Notes: a model not told the origin generated them from the letters alone. A DNA stretch of 64,000 nucleotides from Phosphoribacter sp037046615 (GCA_037046615.1 JBAOHD010000008.1:310001-374000), one strand, 5' to 3'; positions 8,776-18,689 are shown, numbered from the stretch's first letter. Numbers and translations: made by a program.

Positions 8776-10794
8776 GTGTCTGCCAGTATCACCGTGTCCG
8801 TCGCCGGCAACGAGCGATCGGTCGATGCGCAGACGACCGCGGCTGACCTTTTCGGCGGCGACCGCGACGTCGTCGTCGCCCGGGTCAACGGTGAGTTGCG
8901 CGACCTGGCGCACATCCTCGGTGACGGCGACGTCGTCGAAGCGGTGCGCATCGACGAGCCCGACGGGCTGATGGTGCTGCGCCACTCGTGCGCCCACGTC
9001 CTCGCGCAGGCAGTCCAGCAGGTCAATCCCGGACGCCAAGCTCGGGATCGGCCCGCCGATCCGCGACGGCTTCTACTACGACTTCAAGGTCGAGACGCCG
9101 TTCACGCCCGAAGACCTCAAGAACCTCGAGAAGGTCATGCAGCGGATCATCAACGAGGGCCAGACATTCGTCCGCCGCGAAGTCTCCGACGACGAGGCGC
9201 TCGCTCGAGCTGGCGCACGAGCCGTTCAAGTGCGAGCTCATCGGCCTCAAGGGCGGGGCGAGCGAGGACGCCGCCGAGGGGGCCTCGGTCGAGGTCGGCG
9301 GCGGCGCAGCTGACGATCTACGACAACGTCCGCCGCGACGGCGACGCGCGCCTGGGGCGACCTGTGCCGTGGCCCGCACATGCCCGACGACCAAGCTGCT
9401 CGGCAACGCCTACAAGGTGATGCGCAGCGGCGCGGCCTACTGGCGCGGCGATCAGGCCAACGAGCAGCTCCAGCGGGTCTATGGCACCGCGTGGCCCACC
9501 AAGGCCGACCTCGACGGCATACCTCGACCGTCTTGCCGAAGCCGAGCGCCGCGACCACCGCAAGCTCGGCGCCGAACTGGACCTGTTCTCCTTCCCCGAC
9601 GAAATCGGCTCTGGCCTGCCGGTCTTCCACCCCAAGGGCGGCGTGCTCAAGCGGGAGATGGAGGACTACGTCCGCCAGTCGGCACATCGAGGAAGGCTTC
9701 GACTACGTCGGCACGCCGCACATCTCCAAGGACGGGCTCTTCCACACCTCCGGGCACCTGCCCTACTACGCGGACACGATGTTCCCGCCGATGGAGATGG
9801 AGGGCGTCGGATTACTACCTCAAGGCCATGAACTGCCCGATGCACAACCTCATCTACCGGTCGCGCGGGCGCTCCTACCGCGAGCTGCCGCTGCGGCTGT
9901 TCGAGTTCGGGTCGGTCTACCGCTACGAGAAGTCCGGCGTCGTCGCACGGCCTCACCCGGGTGCGCGGCTTCACCCAGGACGACTCCCACTCCTACGTGC
10001 ACCACGGAGCAGGCCGGCCGACGAGATCAAGCACCTGCTCGAACTTCTGCCTCGGCCTGCTTCCGTGACTTCGGCCTCGAGGACTTCTACCTGGAGCTGT
10101 CGACGCGCGACGAGAACGCACAAGGAGAAGTTCATCGGCTCCGACGAGCACTGGATCGACGCCACGCGCGTCCTCGAAGCAGGCCTGCCGTCGAGTCCGG
10201 GCTGGACCTCGTGCCCGACCCGGGCGGCGCGGCCTTCTACGGCCCCAAGGTCTCGGTCCAGGCCAAGGACGCCATCGGGCGCACCTGGCAGATGTCGACG
10301 ATCCAGTACGACTTCAACCAGCCCGAGCCGGCTTCGGGCTGGAGTACACCGGCCGCCGACGGCACGCGCCAGCAGCCCGGTGATGATCCACTCGGCGAAG
10401 TTCGGGTCGATCGAGCGCTTCATCGGCGTCCTGACCGAGCACTACGCCGGCGCCTTCCCGGCGTGGCTTTCGCCCGGTCCAGGTGCTCGGGCATCCCGGT
10501 CGCCGAGGAGTACGACGGCTACCTCGACGGTCGTCGCTCGACGGAGCTGCGCGGCTCGGGGCGTCCGGGTCGAGATCGATCGACTCCGACGACCGGTTCG
10601 GCAAGAAGATCCGCAACGCCGCCAAGGCGAAGGTTCCCTTCGTGCTCATCGCCGGTGCGAGGACCGATCGGGCAGGCCGGAGCGGTGTCCTTCCGGTTCC
10701 GCGACGGCTCGCCAGCGCAACGGCGATCGCCGGTGGACGCAGGCCGATCGACGACCATCGCTCGAGGCGATTCGGTCGCCGGGCGCAGGTCTGA
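8776..10794 (+). pseudogene. thrS: Threonyl-tRNA synthetase (about 25 frame breaks as read; essential gene, so probably error)
   Basis: Class II synthetase that charges tRNA-Thr. Starting at GTG 8776 (AAGGAG seven bases upstream), the TGS domain reads through cleanly for about 85 codons. From 9031 onward the family sequence continues only by skipping a base every 15-170 nucleotides: the editing domain, motif 2 (N-C-P-M-H-N, F-E-F-G-S-V-Y-R-Y-E), G-R-T-W-Q-M-S-T-I-Q-Y-D-F-N and F-I-G-V-L-T-E-H-Y-A-G-A-F-P are all present in alternating frames. Clear insertions lie near 9031, 9204, 9308, 9387, 9519, 9679, 9810, 9945, 10003, 10019, 10045, 10123, 10182, 10382, 10464 and 10494, with more after 10530. 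The stop is at 10792-10794. Total length fits an intact ThrS once the extra bases are removed. Confidence 0.9.
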
Positions 10795-10828
10795 CGCCGA
10801 CCCGGCTCGCGCTAGAGCTCATCATGCC

Positions 10829-11427
10829 GTGCACGCCTCGGAGTCCGTCGAGGAGCGTTCCGAGCGAGCATCGCGGGGGTCCCGGACGGCTTCGAGCGGC
10901 TGTGGACGCCGCACCGCGATGGCCTACATCGGCGGCGAGAGCAAGCCGACCGACGGCTACCGAGCGATCGGCTGCCCGTTCTGCGCGGCGCCCACCGGCG
11001 TGTCGGACGCCGAGGGCCTGATCGTGCACCGCGGCGCCGACTCGCCTACGCCGTGCTGAACCTCTATCCGTACAACGCCGGGTCATCGTGCTCATCTGCC
11101 CCTACCGGCACGTCGCCGCGCTACATCGACCTCACCGACGACGGAGATCGCATCGAGTTCGCCGCATACTGACGGCAAGACGGTGATCCGGCGTCATGGA
11201 CGCGACGACCGCGCCGATGGGGTTCAACATCGGCATGAATCAAGGGCGAGGTCGCGGGTGCTGGTGTCGCAGCGCACCTGCACCAGCACGTCGTGCCCCG
11301 CTGGGGTGGCGACGCCAACTTCCTGCCGATCATCGCCCAGACCAAAGCGCTGCCGCTGCTGCTGGAAGACGTGCGCTCTCAGTTCGCCGATGCGTGGCCC
11401 GGCGCGGCGACCGCCGACGAAGGCTGA
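10829..11427 (+). pseudogene. HIT-family nucleotide hydrolase/phosphorylase (heavily frameshifted as read)
   Basis: Alternating frames reconstruct one HIT protein of about 190 residues: M-A-Y-I-G-G-E-S-K-P, C-P-F-C for zinc, L-N-L-Y-P-Y-N-A-G, P-Y-R-H-V and the His triad H-L-H-Q-H-V-V-P-R-W-G-G-D-A-N-F, ending at TGA 11425-11427. Such proteins act on diadenosine polyphosphates and related nucleotides. The place between thrS and pgsA1 matches M. tuberculosis Rv2613c, as I recall it. About ten one-base insertions break the frame. GTG 10829 or ATG 10824 is the likely start. Confidence 0.8.
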
Positions 11428-11483
11428 CCCCCAACCCTGCGGGTTAGGCTGACGCCGATACCCACCTGCCCGCCGAGGACCTC

Positions 11484-12128
11484 ATGCTGAACCGCCTGTT
11501 GCGCACGACCTGGACCAAGGTCATGACGCCGATCGCGAAGCTCTTCCTCCGCCTGGGAATCAGCCCCGACGTCGTGACGATCGTCGGCACCATTGGTGTG
11601 TGCGTCGGGGCGCTCGCCTTCTACCCGCGCGGCGAGTTCCTCGTCGGGACGCTGTTCATCGTTGCGTTCATCTTCAGTGACAACGTCGACGGCGTCATGG
11701 CGAGGTTGTCTCACCGCCAGGGCGTGTGGGGAGCCTTCCTCGACTCGACCCTCGATCGGGTCGGAGACGCGGCGATCTTCGGTGGCCTCGTCCTGTATTT
11801 CGAAGGTCCTGGTGCCAACCTCCTCCTCGCGAGCCTCGCCTTGGCCTGCCTTATCCTCGGCATGGTCGTGTCCTACGCGAAGGCCCGCGCCGAAGGCTTG
11901 GGCATGACCTGCAACGTCGGCATCGCCGAGCGGGCAGACCGGCTCTTCGCGGTCCTGTTGGCGACGGGGCTGGTCGGGCTGGGGCTGCCATTGTGGGTCC
12001 TGACCGCCGTCCTCATCGCCCTCTCCATCGCCAGTGCCGTGACGGTCGTCCAACGCATGTATGCCGTGCGCCTCCAGGCCCTGCCAAGTGCGCCGCCGTC
12101 GACAGCGGACACCGAGGGTCGGCTGTGA
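11484..12128 (+). CDS. pgsA1: Phosphatidylinositol phosphate synthase PgsA1 (CDP-alcohol phosphotransferase)
   Basis: 214 residues with several membrane helices and the full CDP-alcohol phosphotransferase signature: D-N-V-D-G-V-M-A-R, then G-A-F-L-D-S-T-L-D-R-V-G-D, whose Asp residues bind metal and substrate. In actinobacteria this enzyme joins CDP-diacylglycerol to inositol 1-phosphate, giving phosphatidylinositol phosphate at the cytoplasmic membrane. The substrate is inferred from context: the next two genes mannosylate and acylate phosphatidylinositol. ATG 11484 has GAGGA five bases upstream. The stop overlaps the next start (GTGA), so translation is coupled. A small AACCC/GGGTT hairpin lies upstream at about 11433-11446. 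Confidence 0.9.
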   Translation: MLNRLLRTTWTKVMTPIAKLFLRLGISPDVVTIVGTIGVCVGALAFYPRGEFLVGTLFIVAFIFSDNVDGVMARLSHRQGVWGAFLDSTLDRVGDAAIFGGLVLYFEGPGANLLLASLALACLILGMVVSYAKARAEGLGMTCNVGIAERADRLFAVLLATGLVGLGLPLWVLTAVLIALSIASAVTVVQRMYAVRLQALPSAPPSTADTEGRL

Positions 12129-13114
12129 CACCTCCAGGGATCACGGCGCTGCTTTCGGTTGTGTCGGGGAAGGCGACGGTCGCGGCGTACCGGACTGCTT
12201 GGCGTGCCGTCCGGCTCGCTCCCGAAGTCGTCGCCTATGGCTTCGGCGACCGGGTCGCCGACCTGATGTGGCGCCGTGGGGGCAAGGGTGTTGTCCGGAT
12301 GCGTGCCAACTACGCCAGGGTCCGCCCAGACCTCGCCGAGTCCGACCTTGATGCCCTCGTCCGCGCCGGGCTCCGGTCCTATGTGCGTTACGCCATCGAT
12401 TCGTTCCGTCTCCCAGACCGGACGGCCGACGAACTCCGGGCCACCGTGCGCACGCGCAACGACGGCGCCGTCCGCGACTACCTCCAGTCGGGCCGGGCCG
12501 TCGTTGTCTTCGTGGGCCACATGGGCAACTGGGACGTTGCCGGAGCGTGGTCGACCCAGAATCTCGCCCCCGTGACGACCGTCGCCGAGCGGCTCAAGCC
12601 CGAGGAGGTCTTCCGCGAGTTCTTTGCCTTTCGGGAGCGTCTTGGCATGACGATCTTGCCCCTCACGGGTGGGGAGGACCCCTTCGCAGGACTTGTCGCC
12701 GCCGTCGAGCGAGGTGACTTCGTGGCGTTGGCCGCTGACCGCGATCTCACGCGCGGTGGAGTGGAGGTCGAGTTCTTCGGCCGTCGGGCCCGGATGGCTA
12801 AAGGCCCGGCAGCTCTCGCATTGCGCACGGGCGCAGCACTTTTCGCGGCGGAGATCCACTTCGAGAAGGCGCCGCGCGGTGAGGGCCTGGGTGGCTACTA
12901 CACCGTGGTGGGCTTCTCGGACGAGATTCGCCCGCCAGCCGCGGGCGACCAGTCCGAGGCGGCCGCACTGGATACGGTGGGAGCAGTCCAGGCGATGACG
13001 CAGGCCTGCGCCACCCACCTGGAGGGGGCCATCCGTGAGCACACAGAGGATTGGCACATGATGCAGAGGGTCTTCATCGAGGATCTCGACCCGGCTCGGG
13101 ACGCTGCCCGATGA
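12125..13114 (+). CDS. Phosphatidylinositol mannoside acyltransferase (PatA-like, LpxL/HtrB fold)
   Basis: About 329 residues of the lysophospholipid/lauroyl acyltransferase family. The catalytic His-Asp pair lies in H-M-G-N-W-D; A-D-R-D-L-T-R-G-G and F-F-G-R-R-A downstream are typical of the family. It acylates the mannose of PIM1/PIM2 on the inner face of the membrane. GTG 12125 overlaps the pgsA1 stop, and the ORF ends in ATGA with pimA, so the three genes form a tightly coupled PIM cassette. There is no signal peptide; it is probably peripheral on the membrane. Confidence 0.87.
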   Translation: MTPPGITALLSVVSGKATVAAYRTAWRAVRLAPEVVAYGFGDRVADLMWRRGGKGVVRMRANYARVRPDLAESDLDALVRAGLRSYVRYAIDSFRLPDRTADELRATVRTRNDGAVRDYLQSGRAVVVFVGHMGNWDVAGAWSTQNLAPVTTVAERLKPEEVFREFFAFRERLGMTILPLTGGEDPFAGLVAAVERGDFVALAADRDLTRGGVEVEFFGRRARMAKGPAALALRTGAALFAAEIHFEKAPRGEGLGGYYTVVGFSDEIRPPAAGDQSEAAALDTVGAVQAMTQACATHLEGAIREHTEDWHMMQRVFIEDLDPARDAAR

Positions 13115-14295
13115 GGATCGGGATCGTCTGCCCCTACTCCTTTGACATCCCCGGAGGGGTGCAGTTCCACGTCCGCGATCTCGCCGAGGTGCTCATCGAG
13201 CGCGGGCACGAGATCTCCGTGCTGGCGCCAGCGGACGAGGACACCCCGCTGCCGCCCTATGTCGTCTCCGCCGGCCGCGCCATCCCGGTGCGTTACAACG
13301 GATCGGTGGCGAGGCTCAACTTCGGGCCGATGACCAATGCGCGCGTCAACGGGTGGCTTGACCGGGGCCGCTTCGACCTCATCCACATCCACGAACCCAT
13401 CACCCCAAGCGTCGGTTCGCTCGCCCTGTGGGCCGCAGAGTGCCCGATCGTCGCGACCTTCCACACGTCCAACCTGCGTTCCCGCGCGATGCAGGTGTCC
13501 TATCCGTTCTTCCGTCCAAGCCTCGAGAAGATCCTCGGCCGGATTGCCGTGTCCGAGGATGCTCGCCGCACGGTGACGACCCACTTCGGCGGCGAACCGG
13601 TCGTCATCCCCAACGGGGTCTTCGTCGATCGGTTTGCCTCCGCCGTGATCCGGCCAGACTGGCAGGGGACCCCGGAACGACCGACGATCGCGTTCCTCGG
13701 GCGGATGGGGGAGCCACGCAAGGGGATGCCCGTCCTCGCGGCCGCCCTCCCGCAGGTTTTGCAGGCCGTGCCGGGGCTGCGGGTCCTCGTGGCCGGCCCG
13801 GGAGATCCGGCTGAAGTGACCGCCGGGATGGACCCGCATGGTGCTCGTGTCTGCGAGTTCCTCGGGCCGGTCAGCGATGGCGACAAGGCCAGCCTGCTGC
13901 GGTCGGTTGACCTCTACATCGCCCCAAACACCGGGGGCGAAAGCTTCGGGATCATCCTCATTGAGGCGATGGCCGCCGGCGTCGCCGTGTTGGCCAGTGA
14001 CATCCCCGCCTTTGTGCGCGTCCTGGACGGCGGACGCGCCGGGGCAAACTTCACCAACGAGGACCCATCCGACCTCGCACGTCAGATCATCCGCCTGATC
14101 CAGGACGCCGAGGCCCGCGCCGCGACCGCCGCTGCGGGGCGTGTGCGGGCGGACGCGTTCGACTGGGGTGTCATTGTCGACGAGATTCTCCTCGTCTACG
14201 AAACCGTCGTCGAGGGCGCCGAGGCCTCGCGCTCAGTGACCGGACCCGTGCGCGGGATGAGGCGGCTGCGTCGATCGAGCAAGGGGATGCCATGA
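13111..14295 (+). CDS. pimA: Phosphatidylinositol alpha-mannosyltransferase PimA
   Basis: 394 residues of a GT4 glycosyltransferase that puts the first mannose from GDP-mannose on phosphatidylinositol. Visible: N-terminal C-P-Y-S-F-D-I-P-G-G-V-Q with the glycine loop, H-I-H-E-P, F-H-T-S, an I-P-N-G-V hinge, F-L-G-R-M, and the C-terminal donor site P-N-T-G-G-E-S-F-G-I-I-L-I-E-A-M-A-A-G. These match PimA over the whole length. Start ATG 13111 overlaps the previous stop, and the stop overlaps the LemA-like gene, continuing the coupled operon. Confidence 0.93.
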   Translation: MRIGIVCPYSFDIPGGVQFHVRDLAEVLIERGHEISVLAPADEDTPLPPYVVSAGRAIPVRYNGSVARLNFGPMTNARVNGWLDRGRFDLIHIHEPITPSVGSLALWAAECPIVATFHTSNLRSRAMQVSYPFFRPSLEKILGRIAVSEDARRTVTTHFGGEPVVIPNGVFVDRFASAVIRPDWQGTPERPTIAFLGRMGEPRKGMPVLAAALPQVLQAVPGLRVLVAGPGDPAEVTAGMDPHGARVCEFLGPVSDGDKASLLRSVDLYIAPNTGGESFGIILIEAMAAGVAVLASDIPAFVRVLDGGRAGANFTNEDPSDLARQIIRLIQDAEARAATAAAGRVRADAFDWGVIVDEILLVYETVVEGAEASRSVTGPVRGMRRLRRSSKGMP

Positions 14296-14870
14296 CGTCG
14301 TTGGAGTGGACGGTCGTCGTCATCCTGGCGCTCGTCCTCGTGGCGTGGTACCTCTCCTACAACGCTGCTCGGCTCGACCGGCTCCACGCTCGCGCTGAGG
14401 GCACACTCGCGGCTCTGGACGCGCAGTTGGTGCGTCGCGCCGAAGCGACCCTCGAACTGGCCAACTCCGGGGCGGTCGACGCTGCGAGCGCGCTCATCCT
14501 GGCCAGCGCTGCGTCTGAGTCGCTCTCAGCGTCGGAGTTCGCCGACGCCGATGCTCAGGAGCAGCGGTTCGGACCAGAGCGCGGGTCGGTGGAGTCCGAC
14601 CTCACCGAAGCCCTCGAACGGGTGCTGACACCTGAGGTCGTCGCTGACATCCGGGACACCGAGGACGGTTTCGATGACCTCGCATTGGAGCGGGTCCGGG
14701 CGACGGTGCAGCGGGTCCAGTTGGCCCGCCGCTTTCACAACGATGCGGTTGTCGACGTTCGTGCGGTCCGCCGCAAGCGGGCCGTGCGCTTCTTCCGGCT
14801 CGCTGGCCATGCTGGTATGCCGCAGACGGTCGACTTCGACGATGAACTCCCGCCCGGGCTGCGGGCATGA
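14292..14870 (+). CDS. LemA-like membrane-anchored protein of the PIM locus
   Basis: 192 residues: one N-terminal membrane helix (about 8-24) followed by a charged alpha-helical domain. The stretch Y-N-A-A-R-L-D-R-L-H and L-D-A-Q-L-V-R-R, with a later L-A-R-R-F-H-N-D-A-V, resembles LemA family coiled helices. In mycobacteria the gene at this position (Rv2609c, as I recall) has a similar helical start plus a Nudix hydrolase domain; no Nudix box is present here. Function unknown; its coupling by ATGA to pimA suggests a membrane or envelope role. Confidence 0.6.
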   Translation: MTSLEWTVVVILALVLVAWYLSYNAARLDRLHARAEGTLAALDAQLVRRAEATLELANSGAVDAASALILASAASESLSASEFADADAQEQRFGPERGSVESDLTEALERVLTPEVVADIRDTEDGFDDLALERVRATVQRVQLARRFHNDAVVDVRAVRRKRAVRFFRLAGHAGMPQTVDFDDELPPGLRA

Positions 14871-15934
14871 GCGGCGACCTACCCACGGTGCGGCCTTCGC
14901 CCGCGACCCCATATGTCCGGGTGGATCTCACCCGGGTGGACGCCGCGATCGACCGGATGGCGGCTCACGCTCGCAGGACGGGCCTCGCGCTGCGCCCTCA
15001 CGCCAAGACGCACAAGTCCATCCGGCTCGGACTTCGTCAACTCGCTGCCGGCGCTGTCGGGCTCACGGTCGCCACCGTGGGGGAGGCCGAGGTCTTTGCC
15101 GACGGTGGGTGCGACGACCTGTTCGTGGCGTATCCGCTGTGGGTCGATGCGATCAAGGCACGGCGGTTGGCTTGGGTGATGGAGCGCGCGCAGGTGGCGG
15201 TCGGCGTCGACTCGGTGGAGAGCGTCGCGGCGATGGTCGCGCACGGCATACGCCCCGAGGTTGTTGTCGAAGTGGACTCGGGGCACAGGCGCAGCGGGGT
15301 TGCTCCCGAGGCGGCTGGCGCCATCGCGCGGTATGCCGCGGACGCGGGCTTCCACGTCCGTGGTGCCTTCACCTTCCCAGGGCACTCGTATAGCCCACAG
15401 GCCAGAGAGTCGGCGGCTGCCGACGAGGCATCGGCCCTGTCGCGGGCGTCTGACGCGATCGAGCGCGTCGGGCTGACAGTGGGGGTGCGTAGCGGTGGGT
15501 CCACGCCATCGGCGGAGTTTGCGGCATCCGGGCTGACCGAACTTCGGCCCGGCGTGTATGTCTTCGGCGACGCCCAACAGGTCGAGTTGGGATCCTGCCG
15601 GATGGAGGACGTCGCGCTCACGGTGGTCGCCACGGCGGTTTCCCACGCTGGCGGACGCGTCATCGTGGACGCTGGTGGGAAGGCGTTGGGGGCCGACCGC
15701 GCGGCCTGGTCGACCGGCCATGGCCGGTTGCTCGAGTGGCCGGACGCCCGCATCGTTGCGCTCTCGGAACATCACGCAACGATCGAGTGGCACTCGGGCG
15801 AGCGACCGGCACTCGGAGCCCGGGTGTTGGTCGTGCCCAACCACGTCTGCGCGACGGTCAACCTCGCGGACCGTTTCGTGATGGCTGGCGAGTCGGAGAG
15901 CTGGCCGGTTGACGCGCGCGGAAAGAACTCCTAG
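14867..15934 (+). CDS. D-threonine aldolase / D-serine dehydratase-like PLP enzyme
   Basis: 355 residues of the fold-type III PLP family shared by D-threonine aldolase and eukaryotic D-serine dehydratase. The Schiff-base lysine is in R-P-H-A-K-T-H-K; V-D-S-G-H-R-R-S-G, S-G-G-S-T-P and E-L-R-P-G-V-Y line the cofactor site, and the C-terminal P-N-H-V-C carries the His/Cys pair that binds metal. It therefore likely acts on a D-beta-hydroxy amino acid, but which one cannot be read. ATG 14867 overlaps the upstream stop by four bases. Last gene of the pgsA1 run; the next gene has its own promoter and operator. Confidence 0.8.
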   Translation: MSGDLPTVRPSPATPYVRVDLTRVDAAIDRMAAHARRTGLALRPHAKTHKSIRLGLRQLAAGAVGLTVATVGEAEVFADGGCDDLFVAYPLWVDAIKARRLAWVMERAQVAVGVDSVESVAAMVAHGIRPEVVVEVDSGHRRSGVAPEAAGAIARYAADAGFHVRGAFTFPGHSYSPQARESAAADEASALSRASDAIERVGLTVGVRSGGSTPSAEFAASGLTELRPGVYVFGDAQQVELGSCRMEDVALTVVATAVSHAGGRVIVDAGGKALGADRAAWSTGHGRLLEWPDARIVALSEHHATIEWHSGERPALGARVLVVPNHVCATVNLADRFVMAGESESWPVDARGKNS

Positions 15935-15943
15935 ACCGCTACC

Positions 15944-15986
15944 TTTCCGCAACGGAAAACTCCATGCTAACTTTCCGCCATGGAAA
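15944..15986 (+). promoter_or_regulatory. Twin inverted-repeat operator over a leaderless promoter
   Basis: Two related palindromes 28 bp apart: TTTCCG-CAA-CGGAAA (15944-15958) and TTTCC-GCCAT-GGAAA (15972-15986). Between them lies TGCTAACTT, an extended -10 (TAACTT 15968-15973) placed six bases before the ATG at 15980, so the mRNA would be leaderless. The first palindrome covers the expected -35 and the second covers the end of the -10, the start site and the initiation codon, ideal for repression. The winged-helix gene two ORFs on is the obvious candidate repressor. Confidence 0.65.
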
Positions 15987-16453
15987 ACAACTCCCCTCAG
16001 GCGCACCACTCGGTGTCGTCCGACGAGGCGCTCGCTCAGCTGCAGGCGATCTCGGACAGCCGGTCGGCGTTGGCTGACCGCCTCGTGACTCCGCCGTGGT
16101 ACCACCCGGCACTCGCTGGCCTCATCTTCGTCTTCGTGGCCGGGACGTCGTCATCGCGATGGTCGTCCTTGACCTTCAGCTTGTTCTCTGCCGGGCTCGC
16201 CGGGCTGGTATTGGCCTACCGACGGGCCACCGGGGTCTGGGTCAACGGGTGGAACAGCACTGGAGGGCGCGGGTCTGCCGTCATGTTGTCCGTCGTGCTC
16301 TTCGGTGCTGTGGCCGTTGCGTTGACGGTGCGAGCCGGTGTCCTTCCGTGGTGGTGGGCGTTCGTTGCGGCCGCTGCCGCAGCGGCCTGTGCTGCGTGGG
16401 TCGGGCCACGGTTCGACTCGTCCCTGCGCGCAGCTCTGCGGGACACGCAGTGA
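15980..16453 (+). CDS. Membrane protein of unknown function paired with a winged-helix regulator
   Basis: 157 residues with four predicted membrane helices (about 42-58, 63-76, 92-110, 116-134) after a polar N-terminal segment of 40 residues. I recognise no enzymatic motif. The initiation codon lies inside an inverted repeat and there is no ribosome site, so translation from a leaderless transcript is likely. The stop overlaps the start of the regulator gene (GTGA). Such membrane protein/winged-helix pairs are common in actinobacteria and usually self-repressed; the signal is unknown. Confidence 0.65.
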   Translation: MENNSPQAHHSVSSDEALAQLQAISDSRSALADRLVTPPWYHPALAGLIFVFVAGTSSSRWSSLTFSLFSAGLAGLVLAYRRATGVWVNGWNSTGGRGSAVMLSVVLFGAVAVALTVRAGVLPWWWAFVAAAAAAACAAWVGPRFDSSLRAALRDTQ

Positions 16454-16836
16454 CCGGACACGCGCCAGCAGCGCTCGACGGCCTCCTGGTGGAACCTAAG
16501 CGGCTGCAGATCTGCGGATCCCTGGCCGCCATCGATGACATGGAGTTCGGCACTCTCCGTGACCTTCTCGGAGTGGCCGACTCGGTCCTGTCCAAACACC
16601 TCAAGACCCTCGACGAAGCGGGTTATGTCGTGACCAGCAAGCACAAGGCGCCCACCGGCCGGCCGCGCACATGGGTCCGCCTGACTCGAGAGGGGAGAAG
16701 CGCGCTGGCCCGCCATATCGCCGAACTGCGCCGCCTCGCGCACGACGCGATAGTCATGGCGCCTCCCGCACCTGAGAGTGCTGGCGAGGTGGACGCTTCT
16801 TCGACCGTAGCTGTCGTCGGCCAGGCTGGCTCCTGA
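16450..16836 (+). CDS. Winged-helix transcriptional regulator (MarR/ArsR-like)
   Basis: About 128 residues. L-R-D-L-L-G-V-A-D-S-V-L-S-K-H-L-K-T-L forms a recognition helix-turn-helix, and Y-V-x-x-S-K-H with P-R-T-W-V-R-L-T form the wing, as in the single-domain winged-helix family that controls a neighbouring membrane gene. The C-terminal 35 residues are low complexity. GTG 16450 overlaps the previous stop, so both genes come from the promoter at 15968. By position it is the likely repressor of that promoter. Confidence 0.78.
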   Translation: MTGHAPAALDGLLVEPKRLQICGSLAAIDDMEFGTLRDLLGVADSVLSKHLKTLDEAGYVVTSKHKAPTGRPRTWVRLTREGRSALARHIAELRRLAHDAIVMAPPAPESAGEVDASSTVAVVGQAGS

Positions 16837-16927
16837 GCCGGTATCCTCGGTCGGTCCGGCACTGACCCTCAGAGGAGGGGGTCGGCGACCACGCGGCATA
16901 CCGAACGAGGAAGCAGGCGCAACGACG

Positions 16928-17825
<898 letters not shown>

Positions 17826-17847
17826 CTGACCGAACGAGGTTGAGGGC

Positions 17848-18081
17848 ATGACTCGCGAGATCCCGGATCGGATCGTCGGACCATGGTGCATCGGCATCGG
17901 GCTCGTCGGCGCCCTCGGATTCCTCGGACTGTCCTTCGTCGTCACGGCTGATCGCGGCCTCATGCTCATCGGGATGGTCGTCTTTCTCCTCGTGTTGGGA
18001 TATGGCCTCCTGTTGGTCATGTTCGAGTGGGCCGAGCGCCGCCAGGGTGCACCCGGCCCCACAGCTCCACGCGATTCCTAG
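17848..18081 (+). CDS. Small two-helix membrane protein between pdxS and pdxT
   Basis: 77 residues with two clear membrane helices (about 10-30 and 36-58) and a short charged C-terminus. No motif I recognise. ATG 17848 follows TGAGGG, a plausible ribosome site, and lies 23 bases after the presumed pdxS stop. The pdxT ATG follows the stop by 6 bases, so it is probably co-transcribed with both vitamin B6 genes. Function unknown. Confidence 0.6.
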   Translation: MTREIPDRIVGPWCIGIGLVGALGFLGLSFVVTADRGLMLIGMVVFLLVLGYGLLLVMFEWAERRQGAPGPTAPRDS

Positions 18082-18086
18082 CCGCG

Positions 18087-18689
18087 ATGGCTCACCCATA
18101 CATCGGGGTGCTCGCCGTCCAGGGGGATGTGCGGGAGCATCGCCTCGCCTTGGAGGGTCTCGGGGCGAGCGTGGTGCCGGTGCGGCGCCCGCAGGAGGTG
18201 CTCGGCATCCAGGGCATCGTCATCCCCGGTGGCGAGTCGACGGTCATCGACAAGTTGCTGCGCGCCTTCGACCTCTTCGAGCCGCTGCAGGCGGCATTGC
18301 GCGACGGCTTGCCGGCCTACGGGTCGTGCGCCGGAATGATCCTCCTTGCCGATCGCATCGTCGACGGCACGGCAGACCAGCAGACTCTGGGCGGCCTGGA
18401 TATCACGGTGCGCCGCAACGCCTTCGGGCGCCAAGTGGATTCTTTCGAACAAGACATCACGTATGCCGCGTGGCCGGCTCCGCTGCGGGCAGTCTTCATC
18501 CGAGCCCCGTGGGTCGAACAGGTCGGCGATGACGTCGAGGTCCTCGCCTCGGTGGAGCGGGCGGGCCGGATGCATCCAGTCGCGGTCCGGCAGGGGAACC
18601 TTCTGGCCACCGCGTTCCACCCTGAGGTCACCGGTGACACGCGGGTCCACGCGCACTTCGTCGACATCGTGCGCGGGGCCTGTGGCTGA
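18087..18689 (+). CDS. pdxT: Pyridoxal 5'-phosphate synthase glutaminase subunit PdxT
   Basis: About 200 residues of a class I glutaminase that frees ammonia from glutamine for PdxS. P-G-G-E-S-T, the nucleophile elbow G-S-C-A-G-M, and the His-Glu pair in F-H-P-E complete the triad. Start ATG 18087 gives the family N-terminus I-G-V-L-A-V-Q-G-D; the frame is open upstream within the previous gene. It has no frame problem, unlike pdxS. Confidence 0.93.
   Translation: MAHPYIGVLAVQGDVREHRLALEGLGASVVPVRRPQEVLGIQGIVIPGGESTVIDKLLRAFDLFEPLQAALRDGLPAYGSCAGMILLADRIVDGTADQQTLGGLDITVRRNAFGRQVDSFEQDITYAAWPAPLRAVFIRAPWVEQVGDDVEVLASVERAGRMHPVAVRQGNLLATAFHPEVTGDTRVHAHFVDIVRGACG

Noticed and set aside
9028..11427. 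Programmed frameshifting or a hypermutation system acting on thrS
   Set aside because: Breaks are too many, lack slippery sequences, and also hit unrelated genes; sequence error is the simpler reading.
14879..16105. Long open frame on the minus strand (about 400 codons)
   Set aside because: It lies antisense to the D-threonine aldolase-like gene, has no recognisable domain and follows from GC-rich codon bias; several such frames exist (for example 22417-23817).
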